Part shown: in pieces, positions 36,507-50,639 of the stretch
Position numbering within the stretch: the first letter of the stretch is position 1
Layout of the letters: each line of letters opens with the position of its first letter
Source of the DNA: Melastoma dodecandrum
Taxonomy: Eukaryota; Streptophyta; Magnoliopsida; Myrtales; Melastomataceae
Length of the DNA stretch: 64,000 nucleotides
Direction: 5' to 3'
Assembly: GCA_029817715.1 (NCBI GenBank)
Contig: JARUPY010000555.1
Span: forward strand, 62,001-126,000
Made by a program: the position numbers and the translations under genes
The notes under the pieces: generated by a model
Databases searched by the model: none
What the model saw: only the letters and a program-made list of their open reading frames with translations
What the model was told of the DNA's origin: nothing

Positions 36507-36929
36507 CATTTTTAGCCACTCTGTTTCCACTTAATTGTTCCATGGCCCGTTTTCTTCGTTATAAACTTATTCAGTGCATTCTTTTCTATTCTTTTTTTAT
36601 TTCGATATAAACAACATTCGAGTAGGTTAAAAAATATTTAGTTACAATCCTATCTTAATCCCTCGTAATAAGAAAATAGAAGGCTATCTTAGTCCATCTA
36701 AACAAAAGGAAAATAAACTTTGGTTTTTTAATGACCGGCGATTTCTTAAGATAGATTGAATGATAAAAAGATAAAAAAAAAAAAGGTTATTAATTATTCT
36801 TTTCGTAAAAAAAAGACGTGTGTTTATAAGACTAATCAATAACTACACGATCCAATCAATGACAACTTTATTTCTTCCGTATATAAGTAAAAGAAAATGC
36901 CAATTCCGAACGCAACCGATCACTTCGTC

Positions 36930-39900
36930 CTAAAGCTTTTTTCTCTCTCTAGAGTTCGTCCTCTCCGTCCCTCTCTCTCTAGAGGAAACTCCCCCCGTTC
37001 CCCCGTCCCTCCTCCCGTCGAACGGCGCCGTAACCAATCATCATCGCCTCCGAAGCGTTGAAGGTAAATGATCGCAGGCGATCGTCTCGCGCTTCCCCGG
37101 CGATCGTTATGTTATGAGCCGTGGTTTTTTATGGCTTCTGTGGATGATCGCTACACCCCATGGAAGTTTTTTTTCCCGGCGTTTTGTCTTGCGATCGTTG
37201 ATTTATGGCTCTTGCGTGGGAATGGAATTGGTTGAGTGATCTTTGATTGCCCGTTAAGTGACGCGATCATCGTCGGTTCCTTTCAATTTACTTATTTTTT
37301 GTCATCTTGTGGAGGTTTGCGTGGGGTGTGATTGGATGGAGTACTCAATCTGGATTTCGCTAACCCTTGTTGCTTTACAATGTTATTTTATCTTCGTGAG
37401 TTCATCGGAGTCATCCCTGGGGGTTTGCATTGATAGTAGGCGATGGAATCATCGCAAATGTATGAACCACACTTCTGTTTTAGAAGACCATTTTCATGCC
37501 ACGGTCGTGAATGTTTCCCCCTCCCCAACAAAATAAGGGGGAACGATTGCTGCATCTTAACTGAGGCTTTTTTTTTGTTTCATGCTGTTGTTGTTGAAGC
37601 CAAAATCGCCTGTAATTTTTGGCTGAACACCAAGGGGAATTTGGAATTTAAAATGGATCTATTTTTCATGGATTTACACAATTTGAAGTACCTTGCTTTA
37701 TTTGGGGATAGGAATATTAACAACACAGTGGGTTTAATGGAGGTGCCCTTTGTTGCATTCAGCGAGACAAAGAGTTCCAGTTTCTATTTGAGATTACTGT
37801 TTCTTAACCTTGAAATTGTATCAAGGAACCCAATGCCCAACTGTTTGTTGAAGGAGAAGAGCGGTCCATTAAACTTTAACTTCCCATTAGTGATTTTTGT
37901 GCCTTTTTCCACGATGTTCATATCTTAACTTAACAGACCACTAGAGTTTATGAACTGAGGAATGGATTTGATGTTGGAAGCGGGATAGTTATTCTATCCG
38001 ATTGTTCCAGAGGGTAAGATTTAGATTTTGAAGTGTGCTAGTTCTTACTGACCAACGGCATTGACCTGGACAGTGTGACTGTGTCAGAAAACAACACCAT
38101 CCAGCATGCAGCTTCAGCTTGATTCGGTGTCTTTCATGGATACTAGAGGAATTTTCAGGAATCGTTCCCAAAAATTTAAGATCCCTTTATCTAGAATCGA
38201 CTAGGTTTGCAATGTTTCTATATGCAGGTTAGGTTCCCATTGATGATGTATCCTTGTTGCAAAATTGAGTCGTTCTCATATTTGAGAATGGAACTTAGTT
38301 TATGGAGAATTTGGAAGGAGGTCCTGTCCACCTTTTCAGGTCAGAGTGCGAGATTGCGTGGCGCCATCTTTATCTCTCTCACGTCTCTGTTCCTAATTCT
38401 AGCCTCAGTTATTAGAGGAGTTTCTCTTGACAAAGCCCCTCATTTGTCATGTTTCAGGTGGTAAATTTTTGTCCACAAGGAAGTCTGTTGGCTTTATGTC
38501 ACTTCTTTTAGGTAGTTATTTGCTTGAAGGTACTCAAATTCTTAGTTGAAGTTTTATCAATGAGGTAGCAATGTGTCAGAAGGTAGATGATGAACTAACT
38601 TCTAGCCTCCGCTTTCATTAATGACTTCTATCGGTTATGCAGGCCCCTTTATTTAATTACTCAGAGAACTGGTGTGGTTCCATCTCATTTTCGTCCTTCC
38701 AGGATGTTATTTCCGTGGATTTGTAGCCCATAGATTATCCCATTTGTGGAGCTGATTTTACTGTAGTCCTGGCCTTTCTCTATCATGACTGGTATGTTTC
38801 CGGGTGTCCTTTATCATAACAGATGGGGATGGAAATCAGTTTCGCCATGACAATATCCCGTATGTGGATCGCGGTTGGCCATCTGGGGTTAGAGATGTTG
38901 AGATGCCGTGTTTTTATATTTAGCTTCCCATAGATGCTCTTGGATGTTATGCACGAAAGAAGCTGGGTTGTATAATGGCTTCTGTAAGAACAAAGGACAT
39001 GGTTCTTATTCCGCTATACCGTCTTCTGCTTCAGTTGTAACTACCAAGCAGTTATTCCTATTAATCACGTGTAGTCACTTATTTGTAAAAAGATCAAGCC
39101 TGGAAATTTTGGCTAGTGTAACGGGTCATTATTGTTGGAAGCTCTACTTCTGAGAATCATGTCTAATGCTCTAGATAACTCCATGAAGGCAAACTTTGGG
39201 ATTACTGTAAATTTGATTTTGGCTGACGTAAGTACTTCTCAACAGCCTTCTAATAGTTTTTCCATGGTTGACTTTATGATATCCTAGTTGTCGGTTTCTT
39301 GGGCCAATGAGCCTGGACTTTTCTCATCACTTACAAATTCTGCAAAATATGTCAAGGTTTGGTTTTCCCTGAGGAATAATCTGATGACTAGCCGTTCAAG
39401 CTGCAGCACTATGTTAATGCACCTTTCCGTTACTGAAAGGTTCATGTGGGTAAAATAAGAACAATTTCACAAATCATGGGTATTCTGGTTCATTCTTCAA
39501 AATCTTGTTGTTCTCCCTTTGTTCGTCAATAATTCTTTTCATCAGATAACAGGAGGGTGGATTATATATTGCTTAGCTAATCATGTTTTCTAATTAGATT
39601 TGTTTGACTCTTCAATGAAATGATTGTAGAAATTGTTGAAATCCTTGATTGATTACTCAAATCAGTCTCTGTTTAATCCTAATTGATACAAGTTCTGCTG
39701 TTGAGAAGTTTCTCTACAATATTTATCTTTCAATGATAATGTACTCACACTGATGTTATCTTTAATTGTATATGAAGTTACTCCTTTGGTGAACTGTGCA
39801 AGCAGACTTATTTAAATACTAATATTTGTAAAGGTTTGCATCATATATGTCCATACTACAACATTGCATTGGCTCGGTATGCGTTGTATTTCAGAAAATT

Positions 39901-40565
39901 AATGTATAAATAAGCCTAAGGACCACATGTACAGTAGTTGGAATAAGTGAATATAAGCTGATTGAGTAGGCATTTGCTGCCCTTGAATCCTGTAATATAG
40001 CTATGAGAGAGTCGCCTCGGGCAAATTGGGGTTTGGTTCCCCGGCCTACTTCTCTCATATTTTGGTTGTTTGCTGCATGCCATCTTTTCTGTCATCTTCA
40101 TATTATCTTAATTTTTCCAATGCTTTCTCGTGGTTTATCAGCATCACTCGCTCTAGACTCTTGCTTTATGTTTTGCTTTCTTCGTTTTACCACAAATTCC
40201 AGTTCATGTGCCAACTCTCAACTCCTCTTCTTCTTCTTGTTATTAGGGCAGTTATCGGTTTTAACTTTTGGTTGTTTCCCGAGAATAGGAAAGAGAAGTG
40301 CAATTGCAGTTTTTCCATGAGATTCAATGTTTCATACATGATGGCTTTTGTTTCAAAAAATAATTGGTTCATTTTCTTAAAAAATGTGGAAATTTCATTG
40401 TTAGAAAGATATGGTCAGCCAATGTATTTGAGTTGATGCTCTTTGCATAGCTGCGAGTGAGTATCTTGGTTGCCTTCCATCTTGGTTTTATACCCTATCT
40501 AATCTGTCCTGCAGGTGACTGTTGACTTGAGCTTTTGGGTCAACTTCAATTCATTGATTGCAACT
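36930..40565 (+). other. 5' UTR exon and long leader intron of the RING-H2 gene
   Basis: A pyrimidine-rich CTCTCTCT leader begins about 36930, and a probable non-coding exon ends at about 37063 before GTAAAT. The next acceptor is TCCTGCAG at about 40514, so the leader intron is about 3.4 kb. It contains only short, unrecognised open frames. The first in-frame ATG of the coding region is at 40566. The assignment is inferred from splice-like signals. Confidence 0.55.
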
Positions 40566-43500
40566 ATGGTACATAAGCAGTACTCATTACCTCATCCATT
40601 TGAGAACACTGGTGATGAGAGCTTGAATAATATGCCTGTGGAGCCAACAGATGTTGAATCAGGTATAGTCAATTTTACTGTACTGAAAGGAGTTTTCATC
40701 CTAATAGGAATCGATTTATAATATTTACTTATAAAAAAAAAGGAGTTTTCATTTCTCTAGAGAGGCGTTACAAAGATTTTCAAGTTTGGTTTGATACAGA
40801 AGGCTATTTTCTTCTCAATGGATATTTAGGCATAACATGAGACATGTTTTAACCGAAGATATGATGAGCCGAGTAAATTAATATACTATTGCGTGCTAAA
40901 ATTTCTGAGGTAATACAGATAGAGAAACTGCTGTTCAAAATCGAGCTGTAGTGTATCCCATGGAGAATATAAATCAAGAAGCTGTACGGTTCACTGCAAC
41001 TTGGTCTGCACCAAGGTCATCTGGATTCGTTCCAGTTGTTCGTGGTGATGTGTTTCCACTTCATCATCCCAATATTGTCTCCCATTCTGAAGATAATTTC
41101 ATCCATCAATCAAACGTTGGCACTTTCAAATCTGTCCCTGAAAGCATTGATAGCCACGCATCCTCGTCAAACTATGTTTGCCACACCTTGTATGACGCCG
41201 ATGGTGCTTTTGCTAACTCAAATATCGATGTCCAAACCCAGCATCTAAAGAGAAAAGGTCCTATGATTCCATCAGCATATGAGGCGGGCAGTAGCAGCAG
41301 ATACTATTTTTCTGGAAGCTCTTCTAAATTCCCGGTCACATCTGAAATATGTCGTGAAAAACCCAGAAATGACAACATGCAGATGCCTTGCAATTGCTTT
41401 TGTCCTGATGATTGCTACAATTGTAATGGCCTTGAAGTTAGAAATGAGGGTTCATTGAGGAATGTCAGGAGCCGTACTGGAGTTGATCCTAACTACAGCG
41501 ATGCAGGAGTCCCTGTTCCAACTAATGCATCTCATTCTTCCTTTTATACAAGCAACGCTGTTGAGCATTGTAGCATGGTGAGTCATCAAGGTCAATATTC
41601 TAGTGCATTGACAAGCCAGTGGAACAATTCTGTCATGTCAAATGCTCATGGAAGGGCTCTAACTCCAGGTATTTCATGAATTTATAGGAATTTCATGCAC
41701 CTCTATTTGGAGAAAAGAAGCTTATCCTTTTCGTATACCCTTATCATGCTCCATTATTTTATTTTTTATTTTTTTTAGATGTTATGCTGAATTATTTGCC
41801 CTCATATTTTCCACATTTTGGACTTGGGTCAAAAGTCTATTTTCCCTCAACCGTGAGATTGTGTTTGAATAAATAATAATACAAATGGCACAATTTCCCC
41901 CATTGCTCTAATTTTCACAAAAAATGAGTTGTACTATCAATCTTATCACTTTGTTGTCCTAGAAAGCACTCTATTTTTAAGAAACTTTGTATTTACAGTT
42001 TTTACTGTTTTTTGTAAGTAATAATTTTTCTGTTTTGAAATACTCATTTGTTGCAAATACAGATCCGGGGATATTCAGGCTTCAACTGGGCCGTGCTTTT
42101 GTTGGAAGCGACAGTTGTCCGCCGTTTGAACCTGTTAATTCTGATTTTATCTCAGGAAGAAATTCCGTTGCCTATCATAGTAGTGCCCCATTCGAAGCTG
42201 TTAGTACTGATGTTCTCTCAGGAAGAAATTCTGCTTCCCGTCACCGTTTTCATGGGCCCTCAAACCAGCCCCGTAGGCATTCCCGCAGTAATTACTCTCA
42301 AAGATCTAGCAGAGACTTTAGACATCCTTCAAGTGCTGTGCACTCAGGAAGTATCGGGGGGTCAGAAGCAAGACTACACTCTGGACATGATGGTTACCAG
42401 AGACATCGCCGTCCAGTTTTAGGCATAGGGTGGCATCATGGGGACAGAAACCGCAGATCAAGAATATGCCATGAGAGGTATCGCTCATTCCATGATCAGG
42501 AGGATGGACATCATCATCAAGTTTACAATGAGGTATTTGTCCTTTGCTTTCAGAAGTAAGTTGAGTCTTTTATGCTTTACTTATTTGAAGATGGTAGTCT
42601 AAGCGATTCTAATTCTTCCATAAGTTCACTCTTTGACGTAGAACATGAAAAGATTGCCGCAAAGGGTTTGTAAAGTTATAATTAGTTTAGTTCTTGCATG
42701 ATAGCATTTTATGTCCCTTTACAAACTGTACTACCCGCCATGGTAAAAGTGCTTGTCCGGGAAAAATATCATGGAACATATTTGAAGAAAATTTTATAAA
42801 CCTTCCGTCCTACAAATCATTTGCAAGCTGTGATCTCCTGTAAGCCATGTTTGACTTTGATTGACTTCAGAATTGGTGATGTCTCAATGTCTTCTTGAGT
42901 TATCCTAGTCTTCAGATGGTGGCATATTATGAGTGTTATACCAGAACAGTTGGGGACTTAGTGAACTTGGAAATTATAAAGAGATAGAAACGATATTTCT
43001 TTTGGATATAGTGACTCGCGGAAAGAAAGGTCCTATCTTTTCCATTTTTTGTTAAAAAATATGGTCCTATTAACTACAATATGTTGAGTACTTATGTTAA
43101 TAAAGGTCTTATGAGCTGGCAAACTTACAGACATGAACATTAGTTTATTTGACAAAGGTTGTTCCAGAAACTTTTCTATTGCAATTTCATTTATGCAGGT
43201 TAAGAATTTTAGTAGGGAAAGTGATTTTGTCTCAATCCGTAATCACGAGCTAAGTGCGGTTGCTTCTCAAGTCCTTGTTGATTGAATAAGCATTGCTAAA
43301 GGAAGACCCTCATTGCAAAACTACCTGCTAGAATTGGATAGGATTTTTGCTTCCAGTAGCCTGTTACAATTCCCGATCTTTATAAAGAGGCTGTCTCACG
43401 AGATCCAAAACCTTTATTGCTTCACTCACGCTTCGTAACAATTTTTACACTACTTGACCGTGTTGGTTGCTTGAATTAGCTTTACCTGCTGTTTTTTCAG

Positions 43501-44109
43501 GGGTTTATGGCCATGGACCGCTCATCCTTCTATGCACCAAGAAATGCGTATGACCAGCACAGGGACTTGAGGCTCGACATTGACAACATGAGTTACGAGG
43601 TTTCTGTATCATTTCCCTATTGTTAAAGTTTTTTGGCTTTCTAATTTTGTTCAGTGGGTGTCTTTTAATGTCTTTGCCAGAATCTTAATTTTTATCCGTA
43701 TCTTTCCCCGAGCAGGATTTGCTGGCGCTAGGCGAAAGGATAGGAAGCGTCAGCACGGGCTTGTCCGAGGATGCAATGAAGAAGTGCTTGATAGAATATC
43801 TCTACTACTCCTACAATCGATCGCAGGACGATAGTAGATGCGTCATTTGCCTGGTGAGAGTTTCATCTAATCAAGACGAAACGGAATCTGTCTGGGCGTG
43901 CCCATGCCAGAAAATGTGGGATTAATTTATCTAATCCATCGTGCTGAACGACGAAAATGCAGGAAGAGTACGAAAACAAGAGCAGGATGGGGAGGTTGAA
44001 GGCATGCGGGCACGGCTACCATGCGAGTTGTGTCAGGAAGTGGTTGTCGATGAAGAACCTTTGTCCAATATGCAAGGCTCCAGCCCTCGAAGAAGAGGGG
44101 GAGCAGTAG
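40566..44109 (+). CDS. RING-H2 E3 ubiquitin ligase (MBR/RHG1A-like)
   Basis: A probable E3 ligase transferring ubiquitin from an E2 to unknown substrates. Coding exons are 40566-40662, 40919-41668, 42063-42532, 43501-43599, 43716-43853 and 43963-44109. They sum to 1701 nt, giving 566 residues in frame. Residues 1-440 are low-complexity, rich in Ser, Asn and His, with no fold I recognise. The segment GLSEDAMKKCLIEYLYY precedes the RING, as in MBR1/MBR2, HIP1 and RHG1A relatives. The RING-H2 is CVIC (about 514-517), then CGHGYHASC and CPIC, with spacing C-x2-C-x14-C-x-H-x2-H-x2-C-x10-C-x2-C. It ends EEEGEQ. The RING is split by an intron after CVICL. Confidence 0.9.
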
Positions 44110-44598
44110 TACGTTTGTGGGATTTAGTAGATAGATGCTGGTGGTTGGTCTCCTCAAATGGAGATGGAAGTTTCTCTCTTCTCTTCTTTTCTTCTTCTTC
44201 TTCTTCCTTTTAAGGAATGGGACAATCGCTGTAAATTATCGTATTATCTTGGGTGTATAATAACAGAACTCCATTGAATCTTCTGTGGGCCAGCCTAATC
44301 CAATGTTCTTCAGGCCTTGTGTCATGCTAAAGCGACTGAGAAGCTAAGTCAATGGACGAATTTGGAGTAATGAATCAACAAAGTGTCACAACCTTGAACC
44401 GCTCTTCACGAAAGACTACTTCTTATGACATCTCTAGGAAAGCATGGAACTCGGACAAATAACCGAGTCCTTGACAGTCACTCATTACACTCTGCAGATC
44501 TGCTCAAGATCCCAGAATTTGTAAAAAGAAAGGCAGAGTTTCTTCGATTTCAATCCAAAACTTTAGTATTAGGCCTCTCGATTTTAGTTTCTTGATGA

Positions 44599-45600
44599 AT
44601 GACAGATGCTTCGCGAATGATGTCTCTGGTCGACAAGTTAAGGAAGAAGCAGCTGATATGGGAGAGAGCTATTGTCCACTACTCCATCTTCTTCGTCCTC
44701 GGTATCTTCCTTGGCCTTGCCCCTACGAGCCACCACCCCTCAATTATTTCCTCTACCCGGGATCTCTTGTTCGTCAAGCAATCCTTCGGGGTCCCCCAGT
44801 TGGTGATGGTTACCCCCGAGGTCAAGGTCGACCGAAGCTCGAATGCTCAACAGACTGGTGACGTGGAAGAGGAGAACAAACTACCAGATCTCATTTCAAG
44901 GAAGCTCCTCATAGTCGTTACTATCACGAGGACAACATGCAATGGGAACTCGGATGTAGGGACACTCGCAAGGCTTGGGAACACCTTGAGGTTGGTTCCG
45001 CCGCCATTGTTGTGGATTGTGGTCGAGGGACGATGTCAGGAACAAGTGTACGACGATACAGTGTACACGACGTTAATGAAGACAGGGGTAATGTACAAGA
45101 ATCTGGTCGTGGCAGAGAACTACACTACCGGGAGCGAGGCAGAGATCGCAGATTGGCACGAGAAAGTCGCTCTCAGGCACATCATAAACCACAGGCTGAG
45201 CGGGATTGTCCATTTCTCAAGCCCCTGGGATGTTTATGATCTGGGATTTTTTGAAGAGCTCAGGGGGTCAGAGTAAAGAAACTTTCGATCATCTTATCTT
45301 TTTCTTTCTCATATTCATAAGCAAAATGAACCCAAAACTGACGTTATACGTTGATTGATATGCAGGATGTTTGGCGAATGGCCAGTCTCAACTGACCACC
45401 AGGAAATGGATTCCAAGGTATTGGGTAGGCGTTCTTGTGGTTCTTCTTCAAAGACGATGGGATGGATTATCCGGTTCCGACAACCAAGTAGTATGCTCGA
45501 CTTGAGGAATACATCCGCTGATCCCTGTGTTGGATTCAATAGCACTATTCTCTTTGACAGGCAAGGATTTTCGGGTTCATCAGTCACGACCCAGGTCTAG
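44599..45600 (+). CDS. IRX9-like GT43 glycosyltransferase, diverged and short at the C-terminus
   Basis: IRX9 proteins are Golgi GT43 family members needed for xylan backbone elongation in secondary walls. Exons are 44599-45266 and 45366-45600, giving about 300 residues against about 350 for IRX9. A type II anchor follows a basic start (LRKKQLIWERAIVHYSIFF). Conserved blocks are LGNTLRLVPPPLLWIVVEG, KTGVMYKNLVV, ALRHIINHRLSGIVHF and VYDLGFFEELRG. In exon 2, CGSSSKTMGW and GFNSTILFDRQ correspond to the CDSSQVxGW and FNSSILWDPERW blocks of IRX9 but are degraded, and the usual last about 40-50 residues are missing. Met-7 or Met-8 (44617 or 44620) may be the true start. It is either a fast-evolving copy or a decaying one. 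Confidence 0.72.
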
Positions 45601-46583
45601 CGATACACAAGAGATTTCTCCATTAGGACAGGGCTCCATATGTGATTAGGAGATTGCACCAGGTAGTTTCATTGTCAGCCGTGTATAAGGGTGCACCTGT
45701 AAGCTCTTAACCCTGGTAGAAACCACATTTTTCTTTTCCATAGATACGAGCAGATTCGTCTGAATGATGAGTATTCTGATCTTCCTTTCACTATCTAATT
45801 CTTGTTTCCGAACATTTTGATATTGAATTTCACAATCAAAAGATTGAAGAACTTGAAATTGGGACACAAAGCATTAAACTGCATGAAATTGGCGAAACCT
45901 TGAACATTGTTTCCTCTTTGCAATCATATGTAGTGGGAAAGACTTCTTTTTCTGGAGATTTTAAATCATCTGTAACTAAAACGATACAGAGAGAAGGCAT
46001 TGAAGATAAAAACACATATTTGTCCGGAAAACTCTTCGCAGAAGCCAACGGGAAAATTTTCTCCTTATTATCTTCCCCCCTAGTACAGCAAGACGACATG
46101 GCCTTGTTTCCGAAAAATGGAGGGAATGGTTAGTTCAAAATTCATCGTCGACTGTTCCTTGGCATTTGTTTCCCAGGTGGGTCCATTTCTGTTCGAGATC
46201 GAGAGGGCAGTCCAGTAGTTGGTAGTGGGGTTGATGGCAGAGGGACTGAAAGAAAAAGAATGGTGGAGTTCCTTCTAAGTAAAGTTAGTGTTTGGTGTGT
46301 GTTTTCTTGCTTCCTCCAAAGAAAAAAGAAAAGGATGAAGTAGAAAATACTCGTCTCTCGCTCGATGGATGGGCGGCTGTCAATTCTCCCATTCCGATCC
46401 ATCAAATGTTCTTCAGAATAAATTCAACTCATGATTTGTGATCGTGTGATCCATCCCTTTTTGTTTGGTTGGTAACTTATTGAAGAGTGTTTCGAAATCA
46501 TGCAGTCTGCAAAATTAAGGTTTCTTTCATAACATTTCTCCTGTCATGTTCTTTTTATGACTACTATTCATTGCCAGTCTCTT
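45601..46583 (+). other. Orphan open segment between IRX9-like and ICR genes
   Basis: Most of this gap is unremarkable. From about 45786 to 46133 one plus-strand frame stays open for about 115 codons without an obvious start. It contains IEFHNQKIEELEIGTQSIK and GKLFAEANGKIFSLLSS. Composition is protein-like, but I recognise no family. It may be a relic exon. The ICR 5' UTR and promoter must lie near the right end. Confidence 0.35.
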
Positions 46584-48131
46584 ATGGATCGATCCCTTTT
46601 GGTTTTCACCAACTCCCCTAGTAACGCCGCCAGGAAGCCCAAGGGGAAAGCCCCGGGACCCCTAGATCATCGGAGTCCTCGCGGGATTTCTTCGGCTGAG
46701 GTATTAAGAACACACCTGTTGATTAGTTTGGTATGAGAAAATTTTGAGTTTATCACAAGAGTCTTGGCATGGACTTCGCAGACCGTTCGGCTACAAGAGG
46801 AGTTGAGGAACGCTAAGAGTGAACTGATCTGTTCCGAGTCAGAAAAGACACGAGCACAGGTGGAGGCGGCCGAGGCTAAGAGGCAGCTTGCAGCAGTTTC
46901 GAATCGGCTAATTGAAACTCGGAGTAGACTCTTGGATCTATCTGATTCTGAAGACGCTCGGATTCAGGAACTTAGGAAGATCTCCCTAGAACGAGATAAA
47001 GCATGGCAGTCCGAGCTCGAGGCGGTCCAGAAGCAGAATTCCTTGGATTCAGCAGCTTTGGTTTCCGCCATGAATGAAATTAAGAAGCTTAAGCGGCAGT
47101 TAGAGCGGGTTGTGGAATCTGAGGTCACCCAAGCTAAGCATGCGGAATCAGCATATCACGAGCTTCGGAACATCCGGGAGGAACTCTCAGAAACGCTAGA
47201 CCTCGTTGAGAACCTGAGGAACGAGCTGAGTGAATCCCGAGATTCAGAGGCACGGGCTCTGGAGATGGCTGGAAACACCCAGATGCTGCTGGATATTGCG
47301 AATGCTACTGCGGAGACGTTGCACTCAGAGACCATGAAAGTCAGGGAGGCTCTTGATGTAATGTCCTATGAGTTGGAACGATCTGGAGCTCGAGAAACGG
47401 AATTGGATTCTACTGTCAGAGATCTCCAAGAAGAACTCAACCGACACCAGAGGGACGGTTATCACGACCATAATTATGGTGACAGCGAGACTGATCAGCT
47501 AAAATTTGCAGTGGAGACAAACGAGATAAGGCGCGATGCAAGTAAACACTTTAAATCGATGCTTCCCGTCGATGCTGGAAATGTTCCAATTCCTCCCACT
47601 GATACAGAGGAGTTTCAGACGTTCCCGAAGGGCGACTCCGAGGAAGTTCGAAAACTGACGGAGGAAAACAAACTTCTCAAGGAGAAGTTAAAGCAGCAGG
47701 AAATGGAGATGAAGGTGGCTAGGAAAGATGCGTCAGCCATGTCAGACGCAGCCAGGTCGTCCAAGGAGGAGGCCTTGATGAAACTCGAGCACACGGCCAA
47801 GGAGGCCGATAGAAGCAGAGAGAGAGCGGCTCGGGCGACACAGATGCTCGAAGCGGCTCGAACAGAGAACTCGGAAACAAAGGAGGAGCTAAGAAAGTTA
47901 AAAGTTCAGTTGGACCAGTGGAGGAAAGCGGCCGAATTAGCAGCCACAATGGTGTCAGGCATGAACGACGGGAAGGCCACGGATATAAGAGGTTCGGCCG
48001 AGTATACACGTTTCTCGCCGGATGATAATGAATACAACAACGAGGATGGTGATGGCTCGCCGAAGAGGAGGAACGGGAACGTGCTGAAGAAGATCGGCGT
48101 CCTGTGGAAGAAGGGGACACCAGTAAAATAA
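46584..48131 (+). CDS. Interactor of constitutive active ROPs (ICR/RIP family)
   Basis: A coiled-coil scaffold binding GTP-loaded ROP GTPases and linking them to microtubules and secretion; family members include ICR1-5 and MIDD1. Exons 46584-46700 and 46782-48131 join in frame to 488 residues. A short basic Pro/Ser N-terminus contains KPKGKAPGP and HRSPRG. Residues about 40-430 are heptad-rich coiled coil (RLQEELRNAKSEL, ENKLLKEKLKQQEMEMK, KLKVQLDQWRKAAELAATM). The C-terminal signature GNVLKKIGVLWKKGTP is the conserved ROP-binding/ICR tail. Only one short intron separates the two exons. Which ICR paralogue it is (ICR4/5-like by length) is uncertain. Confidence 0.9.
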
Positions 48132-48269
48132 AACATGAACGAGTGACCCAGACGAAAATAATGTAGGCCGTACAATAAGTACGGTAGCTTTGTATCTTAC
48201 TTTATTTTTTTTTATTCTAGCGAGAATAATTGGAATAATAATTTTGCTTGCTGAATTTTATAAAATGAA

Positions 48270-48522
48270 TCATGTTTATCCGAAAAGGTATGACCCAATG
48301 GGCCGTAACGTGGAGGCCCAAATTTATTTCCTAGTTGGGCCAAAAAAGCCCGTTTAAAGGGCTTCGCTATCCTTTTTTTTTTCCTTTTTGGCAAGGAATT
48401 CGCTATCTGCTGCTCCTCTATTAACAAGGGCTAGGGCTTTCTTCTTGGGGAGGTTTTCGCTCGGCGCCGCTTTCTCAACTCCTCCTCAAAACCCCGCCGA
48501 CAGCCGTAGCGTCGCCGTCAAC
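48270..48522 (+). promoter_or_regulatory. RPS23 promoter with site II elements and telo-box
   Basis: Several TGGGCC/GGCCCA-type site II elements lie near 48298, 48314 and 48335. A reverse-oriented telo-box (CTAGGGCTT) lies at about 48431-48439. The combination is the known ribosomal-protein promoter signature. The region sits between the ICR stop codon and the RPS23 start. Confidence 0.7.
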
Positions 48523-49887
<1,365 letters not shown>

Positions 49888-50639
49888 GCTTATGCCCGTC
49901 TAGTCTGGCTTGCTGTTAATTTTTTATCCAAATCATCTTCCCATTACCAACTCAAGTTCTGATACAATCGGAGATGACCGATTAGCTATCTGGTCTTTTT
50001 ACAACTATATTTGTCCCCGGGGTTCTTCCCTTTTTGATCATTTGCTTGTTGCCATTTTTCGTTGGTGATGAAAAATTTGAGAGGGGAATGACGATGTTAG
50101 TTCACTAGAGCAATCCAAACCTTTGCCCTCAGTAACTAGAATAGGAGGCCTTTGGTTTCCTACTTGGTTGAGTTTAGACTGGCGGGCTTGGGCAAAACCA
50201 GGCGGGTCTTTTTTTAGATCTCTTTGCTACGGCAAGGCCGATGAGACTAAGATCGCGCGAATCCTGCAACAAGATTAAATGGTTAATTTAAAACGAAAAA
50301 ATGATGTGATATCAGGAAAGCGCAGAACTCGTTTTTCCAGCTTTTGTTACTTCTTGCCGATAGCACTGTTCTTCAACCTTGAATGCTTAGGTAGCATTCA
50401 AATGGTCTAGGCAGGCAATCCTGGCTGCCACGCCTCTATTTGAACTGTTTGGTCTCTGACTCCTTTTTTGACCCAGTCTGGCTGAAGGTCGGTTGTAGAT
50501 GGTCACCTGGTTTTTTTCTTCGACAAGTCTCCCTCCGTTGAACCTGCCTGCAATCCTTCCCCATTGTGTATTTCCTCATGGCATAGCCCTTTCTTTAGAT
50601 CCTCCTACAAGTGAGTCGGGCTCATTAATAAGATTTCCT

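Noticed and set aside
37258..40436. Several open frames of 80-160 codons in the RING gene leader region
   Set aside because: They lie in a probable 5' UTR intron, lack family similarity and have poor coding composition.
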